Below are positions 55,328 to 64,000 of a stretch of 64,000 nt of DNA, in pieces; position 1 is the stretch's first letter, and each line of letters opens with the position of its first letter. Source of the DNA: Topomyia yanbarensis (lineage: Eukaryota > Arthropoda > Insecta > Diptera > Culicidae). The stretch is taken from positions 392,291,037 through 392,355,036 of the forward strand of contig NC_080672.1 of NCBI RefSeq assembly GCF_030247195.1. The letters run 5' to 3'. The position numbers were made by a program, and so were the translations under genes. The notes under the pieces are model-generated. The model worked only from the letters and a program-made list of their open reading frames with translations. It was not told the origin of the DNA and searched no databases.

Positions 55328-56600
55328 CTAATGGTGCTCGGTTTCCTAGTCGAAGACACGGTTCGAACTGGAACGGGTGTGTATGTATAGAAAACAATTT
55401 TTTTGAGCAATGCTGGTAAAAATGAACACTATTCAGATAAAATGCATGTCCTTATAAGTATCTTATATTTTATCACCGGTAACTTTGTATAATACATAAT
55501 ATGTTATAATCAAAAATCTTTCAATTATACATTAATATCAATAATTGGGCCCACGAGGGTCATATTGGCACTGTAAGATTAGATGAAAATATATCAATGA
55601 TTTCAATTCGGACATTTTTCTGATGGTTTTTGAATTGTGCACATAGTATGCTTCATGTGTGGTGTTGGGAGCGGCATTGTGATAGGTCATTTGGCATAAA
55701 ATATGAACATACTCGTTCAATGTTCAAGTTGCGGTAGCCTATGCTTGAGTAAAGCGAGCAATCGTTTTTTTTCTAGATAATGTAAACTCAGTAGAACCGC
55801 TCATGTTGAAAAGAAGGAAAAAATCCCTGGAAGGTGGTACGATAATGACCTTAGTAGATTTTTTTAAATGGTTTTAACGTTGATTTGTCGAAATGTGAAG
55901 TTCCACCCAAATGTAAAATCAAAGAACTGCTCATGTTTTAAAGAAGGAATCAATTTCAAGGAGAGAAATGCAGAATAAGGCTGATTATTGAAATTCAGTA
56001 TCGGATTGATTGCTTATATTGCCCCGGACGCTCGACACGACGTCCGTTAAATTTGACCGACAGTGTGTCAATTAGTTTGACACTTTCATACCGTGGTATG
56101 TAACTGTCAAAGTAATGGGTGCTCGACGAGAGCGAAAGAGATAGAGAATACGGTAAATCTAGCAACAATCCCAATCTAGTTTTCTGTGTGCACTGAGCGG
56201 ATAGACCGAATGTGTTGAATGCTAAAATTTACAGCAGAAGAGGCAGATAGAAAAATATGCTATTGATGACTACGTCACAGAGAACAGACATCCATGATCG
56301 AACAAAAATATTTAAAAAACGTGTTGAATTACGTTACGTACGTTAAACGTTAAAAACATTTGAATTACGTTACGTACGTTAAACGCTAGCGCCGCCACAC
56401 CAACCTATCCAGTTATTTATTGTTACTATCCGTTAAATCCATTCCGGAACCGGTTCGAAATCCTGAAAGGATGCAGTATGGAATCTTGCTCAAAGAAAAC
56501 ATCCGATTCCGACTCTATCGGATGATACGTTTGAGGTGGAATTCATGCTGGAAGTCCGAACCGGTTCCGGACTAGTTTGACTGGGTAGAGGAATAACCGC
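55328..56600. other. Downstream of syntaxin-8; no gene seen
   Basis: The 3' UTR of syntaxin-8 should begin here, but no canonical AATAAA is obvious; AATACA near 55491 is a possible variant. Two repeats of 'gaactgctcatgtttaaaga'-type (55797, 55921) match words at 31365 and 32260. A short tandem duplication 'gaattacgttacgtacgtta' occurs at about 56325 and 56361. Confidence 0.4.
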
Positions 56601-56633
56601 TGTCAATTCTGTCAAACTCAGTCACAAAAAAAC

Positions 56634-56923
56634 ATGACGACAGTAGCACACCTCGTTTGGATATCCCAACTACCTTCGAAACCGTTAGAGATTTTACACA
56701 AGTTGAATGCTGAAGATGGACGTCTGTTCTCTGTGATGAAGGTGTGCTGCGAATGGGCGGAACGCTCGAAAAATCGGACATCTCGTTCGACCAGAAGTTT
56801 CCTATCATTCTTGCTCGCTAACACCACAGAGAGCAGAATTTGTTCGAAAATTTGACCCGTCGCAATGCAGAATAAGGCTGTATCAGCCTTATTCTGCATT
56901 ACAACGGATCACATTTTCGAACG
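56634..56923. repeat. Open stretch ending in an 87-bp palindrome
   Basis: 56837-56923 is a near-perfect palindrome: 'ttcgaaaatttgacccgtcg' + 'caatgcagaataaggctg', three bases, then 'cagccttattctgcatt' + 'acaacggatcacattttcga'. The preceding 200 bp are open on both strands (73 codons plus, 93 codons minus). I cannot tell whether either is a broken exon or part of the same foldback element. No domain recognised. Confidence 0.5.
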
Positions 56924-57180
56924 GATGTGGTTCCATCGAAACAGGCCCTCGTTTAGTTTTGCTGTCGTTATTGAGAATGCAAATCACATTCGTTCGAAAA
57001 AGCGATCCGTCCTATACACATCCATGCATACAGGCATATATAACATTAACTCCGCTAGCGAATGACAGATCTCAATAGTAGCATGTCTATATTTGTCTCA
57101 AACCGCTTAAAATTCATATGAAGAAGAAATGCTATTGTTATCAAGCGCACACATACCTTCTATGTGTCAACTGTATAAAC

Positions 57181-58110
57181 TACACTGAGCCAAAAAATCA
57201 CATACGTTTCATGTGAAAAAACACCTGAATTTTAAAAATGATTATGCACATCAGATTAATATGCATCAAATAAAACTTATACAATCACCGATGAATTTCA
57301 AATATAAAATGAATAACTTTCAATCGTGCCCACATACATTTTATGTGACTATCACATACTCCTAGGGTTATGTGTAAAACACATAACTATTACAGGAACA
57401 TACGATGTGAAAAAATCAAACATTCAACATGGCGTCAAGGAACAGCACGGCGGAGAATACATTGCTCTCCGACTTGTGATTTTTCTAATTAAATGTGAAG
57501 ACGTTAGAAATATATATCCGCTATCTCTGCTCCAGGTTGAAGATTCCAAGATGGTGTAGAATGCATTTCAAATCAATGATCAACACAGTCCAGTAAGTCC
57601 AGCCGAAAAATGTGCCAAAGTTCTGGATGGCTCTAGTTAGTGACCGGTTCCAGTGACACGATTGTTTTGTCACTGGAACCGGATATTAGCTAGAGTCAGT
57701 TAGAATATCGGCTCAATAATCGGCTGGACTTTACAAGGATACTCCGCACCTTTATTCAACCCAGGTTCATTACCTATCAAAGCATTTGAATGCTATTATA
57801 TAGGCAACTAACAATCATATGAATATCAGATAAACTCTTTTCACGTAACATGATTGCTATTATACATTTAGTTAACGATCATCTGAATATCAGATAAAAG
57901 GTATATAGGTTTCAAATAGAAAATATGTGGCATTCCGATAGAAAGTAACTGAACATCACGTAACATATATCTGTAGTCAATACTGGTTTTTATAGGACGG
58001 AAGAGAGAAAAGATTATGTGTAAAAATAATAACATTCATGTGAAAAGTATTATGGAAAATATTTACATGTTTTTGCATATAAAAAGTAAGTGATATTTTG
58101 GTTGAGTGTA
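57181..58110. mobile_element. TA-flanked inverted-repeat element with nested hairpin
   Basis: The left end TA-CACTGAGCCAAAAAATCACA and the inverted right end TA-CACTCAACCAAAATATCACT are similar over ~24 bp. The interior is AT-rich with many 'cacata...tatgtg' words, a near-tandem duplication at about 57790-57895 ('gctattatat...aacaatcatatgaatatcag' and 'gctattatac...aacgatcatctgaatatcag') and the hairpin at 57596-57730. An alternative right end (inverted CACTCAAAAAAAGTAAACG) lies near 58319. No transposase. Confidence 0.5.
57596..57730. mobile_element. 135-bp hairpin MITE, AGTCCAGCCGA ends
   Basis: AGTCCAGCCGA at 57596-57606 and TCGGCTGGACT at 57720-57730. Inside, 'gtgaccggttccagtgacac' pairs with 'ttgtcactggaaccggatat' around a short loop. 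The whole can fold into one hairpin. Nested in the 57181-58110 element. Confidence 0.7.
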
Positions 58111-58451
58111 TATATGCACACACATAAGTTTTATGTGCATATTGGTATAGAATGGGGTTTTATGTGCCTAATAGTTATGAAATGTGAATGTAAGATTAAT
58201 ATTTCTTGTAAATACACACATTAGGTTTATGTGCCAGAAAATAGTGTCTATATGCCTCTATTAATTGCAAAAATCGATGTGTAAAATCAATAGGCATAAC
58301 GTTTACTTTTTTTGAGTGAACGTACTTGGAACTATTGAGAACCAGAGCTACAGGTCCAAAGATGGTTGTGATGATCTGGGCGGCGGTCACCACGTAAAGC
58401 AAAATAGGTCATAACCCCAAGTCCAAGGCGTGAAGCGACCCGTGCCGAGGG

Positions 58452-60086
58452 ATGAGTGACCGAGGGGGTGAAAATGATGCTATATCGTTAACGGAGCCTG
58501 TGGGGTACCTGGGCAACCCCCACAGTAAGCGTCCCTTACCACGTTACTGCGGAGCTCTGGCGTCCCCCAGTGGGGGGAGTAGTGGAGCGACGAGGGCTGT
58601 ATCCGACAGCACCAGTGACCCCCTAGCAGTGGTAGAAAATAGCCCTACCAACGCGCTGGACGGGCCACTATCCGCGATGCGTAAAGTGTTGGAGCAGCTC
58701 GATACTATAATCGAGTTCACTAACGCGAAGCAAAATATCAACAAGCAGCTGAAACAGAGCCTGCTGGTGCTCCGGAAGGCTGTTCGTGTCGCAAGACAGG
58801 AAAAGCAGGCTTACGCCAAGAGGGTGGAGTGTGGAGAAAAGTCCGACAGAGGAACCCAGACAGTGGCCTCCAAGAGGGAGGGAAGGGAGAAGGCCGACGT
58901 ACCCAGACAGGGGCCTTCCCCTTCTATGGAGCAGCCAAGTCGCTCGAAGCGGCGGTTGAGTTCCCCTCGAAGGGCAAGCACAAGACTACGTCGAACGCGA
59001 AGCGCCCTAGGAAGTCATCAGGCGAGGGTGCAAAAACCAACACCACACGGCGTGTAACCGTCACGGCCAAACGCCGTTTGGTCGAGGTAAGCCGGGGCGA
59101 AAATGACCCTGCCGGGCAGAGAGAAGGTGCCAGCAACTCGGCGCAACCGGGGCAGGGGGGCGTAAACCCCTGGACGCTGGTCACCAATGGGGTTTTTCAT
59201 TGAAGAACCCCGGGGCAGTGGATTGGATTGGTGTTGCATTTTCTAGTAGAAGAGCAGGCCACTATACATGTGTCATTCCCACTTCTGCTAGAAAGTGCAA
59301 AACCAGTGCAATCCACCGCCCCGGTGTTTTTAAATGAAAAACGACACCAGAAGAAGCCGACACCAACACCGGATGAACCGCGGCCCTCGAAGAAGGCCAA
59401 GGACAGAGGCGAGGGCTTGTGGTTAAAGACCGACAAGGACAAATACGCCGACGTCCTAAAGCCGATGAGGGCGGCCGAAAGCCTCTCGGGCAAGACGTGC
59501 GCAGCGTGAGACGCACCAATACAGGAGAAATGCTTTTGGTGCTGAAGCGAGGCACACAATCCAGTGCTGTCTATAAGGCCTTGGCCCGAAAGGTCCTGGG
59601 TGAAGGCGCCCAGGGGCGGAAACGACTCTCCAGTGTAAGCAACTGGACGAGTTCACGACCGCAGACGATGTCGTCGCAGCCGTCAAGGAGCAATGCGACG
59701 TAACAATCGAGCGGACCTCTGTGCGCTTGAGAGGGGGACCCTCCGGCACCCAAGTAGCCTACCTCAGGTTACTGAAAGTAGATGCCGAAAAGGTTACCGT
59801 GATAGGTAAACTGAAGATCGGCTGGTCAGTATGCCCAATTAGCATACCCCAGCCGCCTTCAGTGGATAGGTGCTATCGGTGCCTTGAGTTCGGCCATAAA
59901 TCGTATGAATGTAAGGGTACAGACAGGAGCAAACTATGTCGTCGTTGCAGCGAGGAGGGGCATAAGGAGCGGGACTGTACTAAGGCGCATAAATGCCTTA
60001 TCTGCACTGCTAAGAAGCAAGCCCGTAATCATGCTATGGGCGGACCTTCGTGTCCCTTCGGTGAGGCAAATAAGAAGAAGCCGTGA
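58452..60086 (+). pseudogene. R1-type LINE ORF1 (gag-like), multiple frame breaks
   Basis: Four successive frames cover it: 58452-59057 (starts MSDRGGENDAIS, a coiled-coil-like helix around residues 75-130), 58829-59203, 59228-59703 after a hairpin insert, and 59721-60086. The last carries three zinc knuckles: CYRCLEFGHKSYEC, CRRCSEEGHKERDC and CLICTAKKQARNHAMGGPSC, the CCHC triplet typical of R1/Waldo/TRAS gag-like proteins. These bind the element RNA and direct it to target chromatin. Frame changes occur near 59040, 59200-59340, 59500 and 59710. Confidence 0.8.
59205..59330. mobile_element. Hairpin insert within LINE ORF1
   Basis: The left arm 'gaaccccggggcagtggatt' ... 'tgcattttctagtagaag' pairs with the right arm 'cttctgctagaaagtgcaaa' ... 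'aatccaccgccccggtgttt'. This 126-bp foldback separates two halves of the ORF1 frame and is not expected in a gag-like protein, so I read it as a small MITE. Target duplication not resolved. Confidence 0.55.
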
Positions 60087-61285
60087 ACTTCACACAGCTA
60101 AATCTTAACCATTGTGCAGCAGCCCAACAGTTGTTGTGGCAGTCGGTCTCGGAGTCGAGGACAGATGTCGCCCTCCTATCAGACCCGTACAACATCCCTG
60201 CCGGCAACGGTAATTGGGTGTCGGACGGGCCTGGGATGGTGGCAATCTGTACAATGGGACGGTTCCCGATTCAAGAGGTAATACACTCCTCCGCAGAGGA
60301 TTGCCAAGATCAATGGTGTGTTCTATTGTACCTGCTACGCTCCACCAAGGTGGCCCATAGAACAGTTCAACCAGATGATCGACAGGTTCTCGTCAGACCT
60401 AGTGGGCCGGAAACCGGTAGTCATAGCGGGAGACATCAATGCTTGGGCAGTAGAATGGGGGAGCCGCTGTACAAATAGCAGGGGCCAAGCGCTAATGGAG
60501 GCGCTTGCGAAACTCGATACTGTGCTAGCTAATAATGGCTCCGCTAGCACATTCCATAGAAACGGGGTGGAGGCATGGATTGACGTAACATTTGCCAGCC
60601 CGAGTCTGGTTCCAGGCATGGAATGGAGGGTAGACGAAGGCTACACCCATAGCGATCATTTAGCAATCCGCTTTAGGATCAACTATTGTGTGCAGCATCC
60701 GAGGGCGGGAGATCCCTGTCAGGTACGCGGGTGGAAGTCCAATCACTTCGACAGCGAAACTTTCACCGCGGCCCTGGGACTGGAGGCCAACACCGACAGT
60801 CTAAGCGGAGATGCGCTGGTAGCCGTTCTATTACGCGCGTGCGACGCCACTATGCCGAGAAAAACCCTGCCAAGAAAGTCAGATGCCCGGTGGAGTGCCG
60901 AGATTGCAGCTCTACGATCAGCCTGCCTCAGAGCTAGACGTAGGATGCAAAGAGCCCGCACCGAGGATGCAAGAGAGATCCGCCGTGAAGTGTTTCGAGC
61001 TGCAAAATTGGCCCTTAACAAGGCCATTAAAAGCAGCAAGAGAGCGTGTTTCGACAACCTGTCTGAGAGTGCCAACGCGAATCCGTGGGGTGACGCCTAC
61101 AGAATCGTGATGGCCAAGACCTCTTCACCCCCAGAACGGTCTCCGGACTGGTTGGCGACGATTATCGAAGTACTCTTCCCGTCTCGAGCCACAAGCCCCT
61201 GGCCACCTGCACTACGAGACAGTGCGGGCACGGCCGAGCCACAAGCCCCTGGCCACCTGAACTACGAGACAGTGCGGGTACGGCC
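60083..61285 (+). pseudogene. R1-type LINE ORF2 endonuclease region
   Basis: The frame 60083-60300 starts FTQLNLNHCAAAQQLL, the conserved opening of R1-clade endonucleases (Asn in LNLNHC). A break at about 60305 moves to 60318-61304, with FYCTCYAPPRW, VVIAGDINAWAVEWGS (catalytic Asp/Asn), ALMEALAKLDTVLANNG and HSDHLAIRFRI (terminal Asp-His). The linker to RT follows (WSAEIAALRSACLRARRRMQR, NPWGDAYRIVMAK). The final break at ~61235-61290 comes from a 50-bp tandem duplication. Confidence 0.85.
61186..61285 (+). repeat. Tandem duplication of 50 bp inside LINE ORF2
   Basis: CGAGCCACAAGCCCCTGGCC begins both 61186-61235 and 61236-61285; the two units differ at only two positions. Fifty is not a multiple of three, so the duplication shifts the frame from the endonuclease-linker into the RT frame. 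Confidence 0.9.
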
Positions 61286-61288
61286 GAA

Positions 61289-62643
61289 ATGGTGGCTCCG
61301 GTGACGAATGAAGAACTACTCGCAGTGGCTAATTCCCTAGCGATGAACAAAGCTTCAGGGCCGAATGGAGTTCCAAACAGCGCTCTCAAGGCAGCGATCA
61401 TAGCGAACCCTAACATGTTCACACAGACTAACAGACATAACACTCAAAAACAAAACTTCGTCCGCTTTAATGGTCATTTCAAATAGATTTGTAGTTGGGA
61501 CTGTGGCCACATTTGAAATTATGGCGCCATTGGCATATGAACAAGCATATGGGAGATAGACCAAAATTGTTCCCAAACCTGAGGGGTAACCCACCAGTAA
61601 ATGAGTGTGTGGGACCGTGAATAAAAGGTGGAGCTAGTGCTCTGGGAAAATTGTCGGATCGATGTTTTTGAGGGAATTTCCTCATAGTGTTATGTCTGTT
61701 AGTCTGTGATGTTCAGGCTAGCTATGCAGAGATGCCTTGACGAGTGCCGTTTCCCCGATAGATGGAAAAGGCAGAAATTGGTGTTGTTTCCGAAGCCCGG
61801 GAAGCCGCCAGGCGACCCATCGGTGTACAGACCAATCTGTCTGATAGACACGACTGGCAAATTGCTTGGGAGGATCATCCTCAACAGGCTAACCCCGTAC
61901 GCAGAAGCTACGGACGGCCTGGAAGCAACCAGTTTGGCTTTCGGAAGGGTAAGTTCATTGTAGCGCTATCAACTCAGTGATAAAGAGATAGCGATCCAAC
62001 GAAAAAGGCGAGGCATTCGATATTGTGCGTTAGTGACACTTGACGTGAAGAACGCATTCAATAGCGCAAGCTCTGGGATGCCATCGCGCTCTCGTTACAC
62101 CGGCTTAGCCTACCGGTGGGTCTGTACCGGATCCTGGAAAGCTACTTCCAGAACCACGTACTGCTATGCGAGACCGATGCCGGTCAGAAAAGGGTTCCGA
62201 TTACCGACGGAGTCCCGCAGGGCTCGATCCTAGGCCCGGTGCTATGGAACCTCATGTATGACGGGGTTCTTAGACTGAAGTTTCCTCCTGGGGTCAAGAT
62301 CGTCGGCTTTGCCGACGACGTAACCTTGGACGTCTACGGGGAGTCAATCCCTGAGGTAGAACTAACTGCAGAACACGCGATCAACACGGTGGAGGAATGG
62401 ATGAGCGCGAGAGGCCTGGAGCTCGCTCAGCATAAGACGGAGGTAGTTATCGTCAACAACCGCAAGTCAGCACAACATGCAGTTATCCAGTTATCCACAG
62501 CGGAGTCTGAAGTCTCTCGGAGTCATTATAGACGACAAGCTGACCTTCGGCAGCCACGTCGACTATACATGCAAGAGAGCGTCGACTGCTGTTACGGCAC
62601 TATCGAAGATGATGTCCAACAGCTCAAAGGTGTGCTCCAGTAG
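61289..62643 (+). pseudogene. R1-type LINE ORF2 reverse transcriptase region, split by a MITE
   Basis: Pieces: 61289-61421 (MNKASGPNGVPNSALK), a 287-bp MITE, 61716-61963 (LVLFPKPGKPPGDPSVYRPI block), 62033-62130 (VTLDVKNAFNSAS, catalytic Asp) and 62116-62470 (VPQGSILGPVLWNLMYD, then VGFADDVTL with the catalytic Asp pair). Frame breaks occur near 61950, 62110 and 62480. Motif order and spacing are those of LINE RT domains; an active enzyme would prime on the nicked target. This one is beyond use. Confidence 0.85.
61415..61715. mobile_element. 287-bp MITE with 7-bp target duplication, inside the LINE RT
   Basis: ATGTTCA at 61415-61421 and again at 61709-61715. Between them the element 61422-61708 starts CACAGACTAACAGACATAAC and ends GTTATGTCTGTTAGTCTGTG, 23-bp perfect inverted repeats. 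Removing the element and one target copy puts both RT pieces back in one frame, confirming a clean insertion. A diverged relative is at 31821-32091. Confidence 0.92.
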
Positions 62644-63320
62644 ACGTAGGTTACTGGCAGGCGTTGCCGTATCTATCCTCGGGTACGGCGGCCCGTCATG
62701 GTCAAGAGCACTGAGGGTAACCAGTTACCTACAGAAACTGGAGCGCACCTACTGCGTGATGTGCCTCAGAGTGATATCTGCCTACCGCGCGGTATCACAC
62801 GATGCATCCTGCTTGATAGCGAGCATGATGTCAGTCGGGCTGGTCATTCGGGAAGATGAGGAGTGCTTCGAGCTACGTGGAAATAGAGGAGCCCGCGAGC
62901 GCACCAGGGTGATCTCGGTCGCCAGATGGCAGCGTGAGTGGAATAACTCCTCGAAAGGTAGGTGGACCCACCGGCTGATACCTAACATATCGAGCTGGGT
63001 GGGAAGATCCCATGGGGAAGTTCACTTCCATCTGACACAATTCCTGTTAGGGCATGGCGGAGGTCCCAGCCTGCCCTGACTGCCTAGGTGTAGGCGAAAC
63101 TGCCGAACACATACTGTTCGTATGTCCTCGTTTCGACGTCGAAAGAAGAGCAATGCTTGACGTCTGTGGCTGGGACACAACCCCTGATACCATTATTCAG
63201 CTGATGTGTCAATCGGTGGAGAAGTGGAACGCAGTCTCGACTGCAACCACCCAGATTGCCTGTAGGCTACAGGTAATTTGGCGCACCGAGCAACAGACGA
63301 CGGGCACGACTAACTAGTGA
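62477..63320 (+). pseudogene. R1-type LINE ORF2 C-terminal region with CCHC motif
   Basis: The frame 62477-63079 (LKSLGVIIDDKLTFGSHV, YGGPSW, SAYRAVSHDASCLIAS) is the RT thumb and connecting region of R1/Jockey-type ORF2. The next frame 63054-63317 has the C-terminal motif CPDCLGVGETAEHILFVCPRF (C-x2-C-x8-H-x4-C), as in R1 elements. The overlap of the two frames near 63055-63079 marks another frame change. A stop at 63315-63317 closes the ORF. Confidence 0.8.
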
Positions 63321-64000
63321 TTGGTTAGTTGGAGCGAAAAAGGCCGAGCGCAGAAAAGTGAGTGAATGGTCTGTTCATGCTGAGGCAGGTTTGGCGCAGC
63401 GACTGGCAACCGCGTAAGGGGTAAACCCAGCCACCCCGAAGCAAGGCAGAAGAGCGAGGCGTATATGTGGACTGCCTCATGCCAAGATGGGAGGGTCGTG
63501 ACGTAGTATGCTGGGACTTAGCTATCGATGCCTCGTGAAAGGGTGAGCATCCAAGTCAGTCTAACACGGTATGTTAAGGGTGAGCACAAGTCAGCCTCAC
63601 AAGGTATGAAAACGGTGAGCACCCAAGTAAGCCTCGCATGGTATGTCAGAAGTGGGGCCTAAGAAAAATGTCCCACATGGGATGCCAGGGGGAGCGACAG
63701 GGGTATAATAAAGTGGTACGATCGGAGTGAACCAGGTGATAGGGTGAGCATCCAAGTCAGCCTCACATGGTACGTTAGAGGCTAGAACAAAAGTAAGCCT
63801 AGCAAGGAGTGAAAAAGGTGAGCACAAAAGTCAGCCTCATGTGGAGTGTTAGAGAGTGAATCAAGGTGCGACAGAGGGAGCACCCAAGTAAGCCTCATAC
63901 AGGACGTATGAACGCGTGAGCGAGAGTGAATGAGTACATCAAGTACAGCTATCCCCCCAGAAGTAATACGAGAGGTAGTCCCTGTGGGGAACGATGGCGG
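63320..64000 (+). repeat. R1 LINE 3' UTR with GTGAGCACCCAAGTCAGCCTC repeats
   Basis: Units of about 30-45 bp containing 'gtgagcacccaagtaagcct', 'cacatggtatgttag' recur from about 63540 to 63910 (starts near 63544, 63580, 63615, 63744, 63818 and 63876). They degenerate towards the end. There is no ORF. Repetitive 3' UTRs occur in several LINEs and may matter for recognition by the RT; that is inferred. The window ends before any clear poly(A) or target duplication. Confidence 0.65.

Larger units (their letters stand above)
58440..64000 (+). mobile_element. R1-clade non-LTR retrotransposon, inactive
   Basis: In order: ORF1 with C-terminal CCHC knuckles (58452 to about 60086), ORF2 endonuclease (from 60083), RT (61289-62643), C-terminal CCHC motif (about 63054-63320) and a repetitive 3' region to the window end. 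ORF1 and ORF2 meet at 60083-60086, overlapping as in R1 elements. Absence of RNase H between RT and the CCHC motif favours R1 over LOA. GC content is clearly above the flanks. Several frame breaks, a hairpin insert, a 50-bp duplication and a 287-bp MITE make it dead. The 5' boundary (about 58320-58440) is uncertain and the 3' end may lie beyond the window. Confidence 0.85.

Noticed and set aside
58452..63320. LOA-clade assignment for the plus-strand LINE
   Set aside because: No RNase H domain is visible between the RT and the C-terminal CCHC motif, and the endonuclease start fits R1 better.

Overview
The window looks like nuclear DNA of a mosquito, probably a culicine. Three things suggest this. 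One host gene has 60-90 bp introns and is clearly recognisable as syntaxin-8. There are I-clade and R1-clade LINEs and a BEL/Pao element of insect type. There are also dispersed repeats I associate with Culicidae, such as the 'ttctcatataaagaaaggct ... catataccatt' repeat at 11.6 and 23.9 kb and the 'tccggttta' repeat at 6.3 kb. I cannot name a species. There are no prokaryotic features, CRISPR arrays or operons. Most of the window is transposon in transposon, so most short open frames in it are not genes.

Layout. 0-1.6 kb: AT-rich, no gene seen. 2.0-6.04 kb (minus): an I-clade LINE with a complete-looking 5' end but a broken, 3'-truncated ORF2. 6.2-8.5 kb: 'tccggttta' repeats and one copy of a CpG-rich dispersed family, here called family S. 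8.5-19.7 kb: no convincing gene; a TTAA-flanked piggyBac-type MITE (10.58 kb), two foldback elements (12.4 and 13.2 kb), another family S copy (11.6-12.3 kb) and a long array of TCATGA/CGTGAA-rich repeats (14.4-16.3 kb). 19.7-24.3 kb: a plus-strand family S array, a palindrome, then minus-strand family S modules, interrupted by a 1.1-kb minisatellite with MITE-like ends. 25.2-26.4 kb: a decayed Tc1/mariner transposase interrupted by a retroposed SINE-like insert with a 13-bp target duplication. 26.5-30.7 kb: poorly understood, with one plausible exon of an unidentified membrane protein (about 30 kb, minus). 31-35.5 kb: minisatellites, two small MITEs and more family S. 37.2-41.4 kb: a TA-flanked inverted-repeat element split by a 2.5-kb family S insertion that has a poly(T) end and a 45-bp target duplication. 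42.2 kb: a MITE. 43.2-51.2 kb: a MITE carrying a young, complete BEL/Pao retrotransposon (identical LTRs, 5-bp target duplication, one uninterrupted 2123-codon ORF). 53.0-54.4 kb: three more MITEs. 54.47-55.33 kb (plus): the syntaxin-8 gene. 56.3-58.3 kb: palindromes and a TA-flanked repeat. 58.4-64 kb (plus): an R1-clade LINE with several frame breaks, a 287-bp MITE in its RT domain and a repetitive 3' region.

The only confident host gene is syntaxin-8, a Qc-SNARE of late endosome fusion. The rest is a stratified record of insertions: several host elements were dead or noncoding before a younger one landed in them. I see no new enzymatic or defence system. The least explained feature is family S: long, apparently noncoding, CpG-rich, modular, present in both orientations, and moved at least once by what looks like target-primed reverse transcription.
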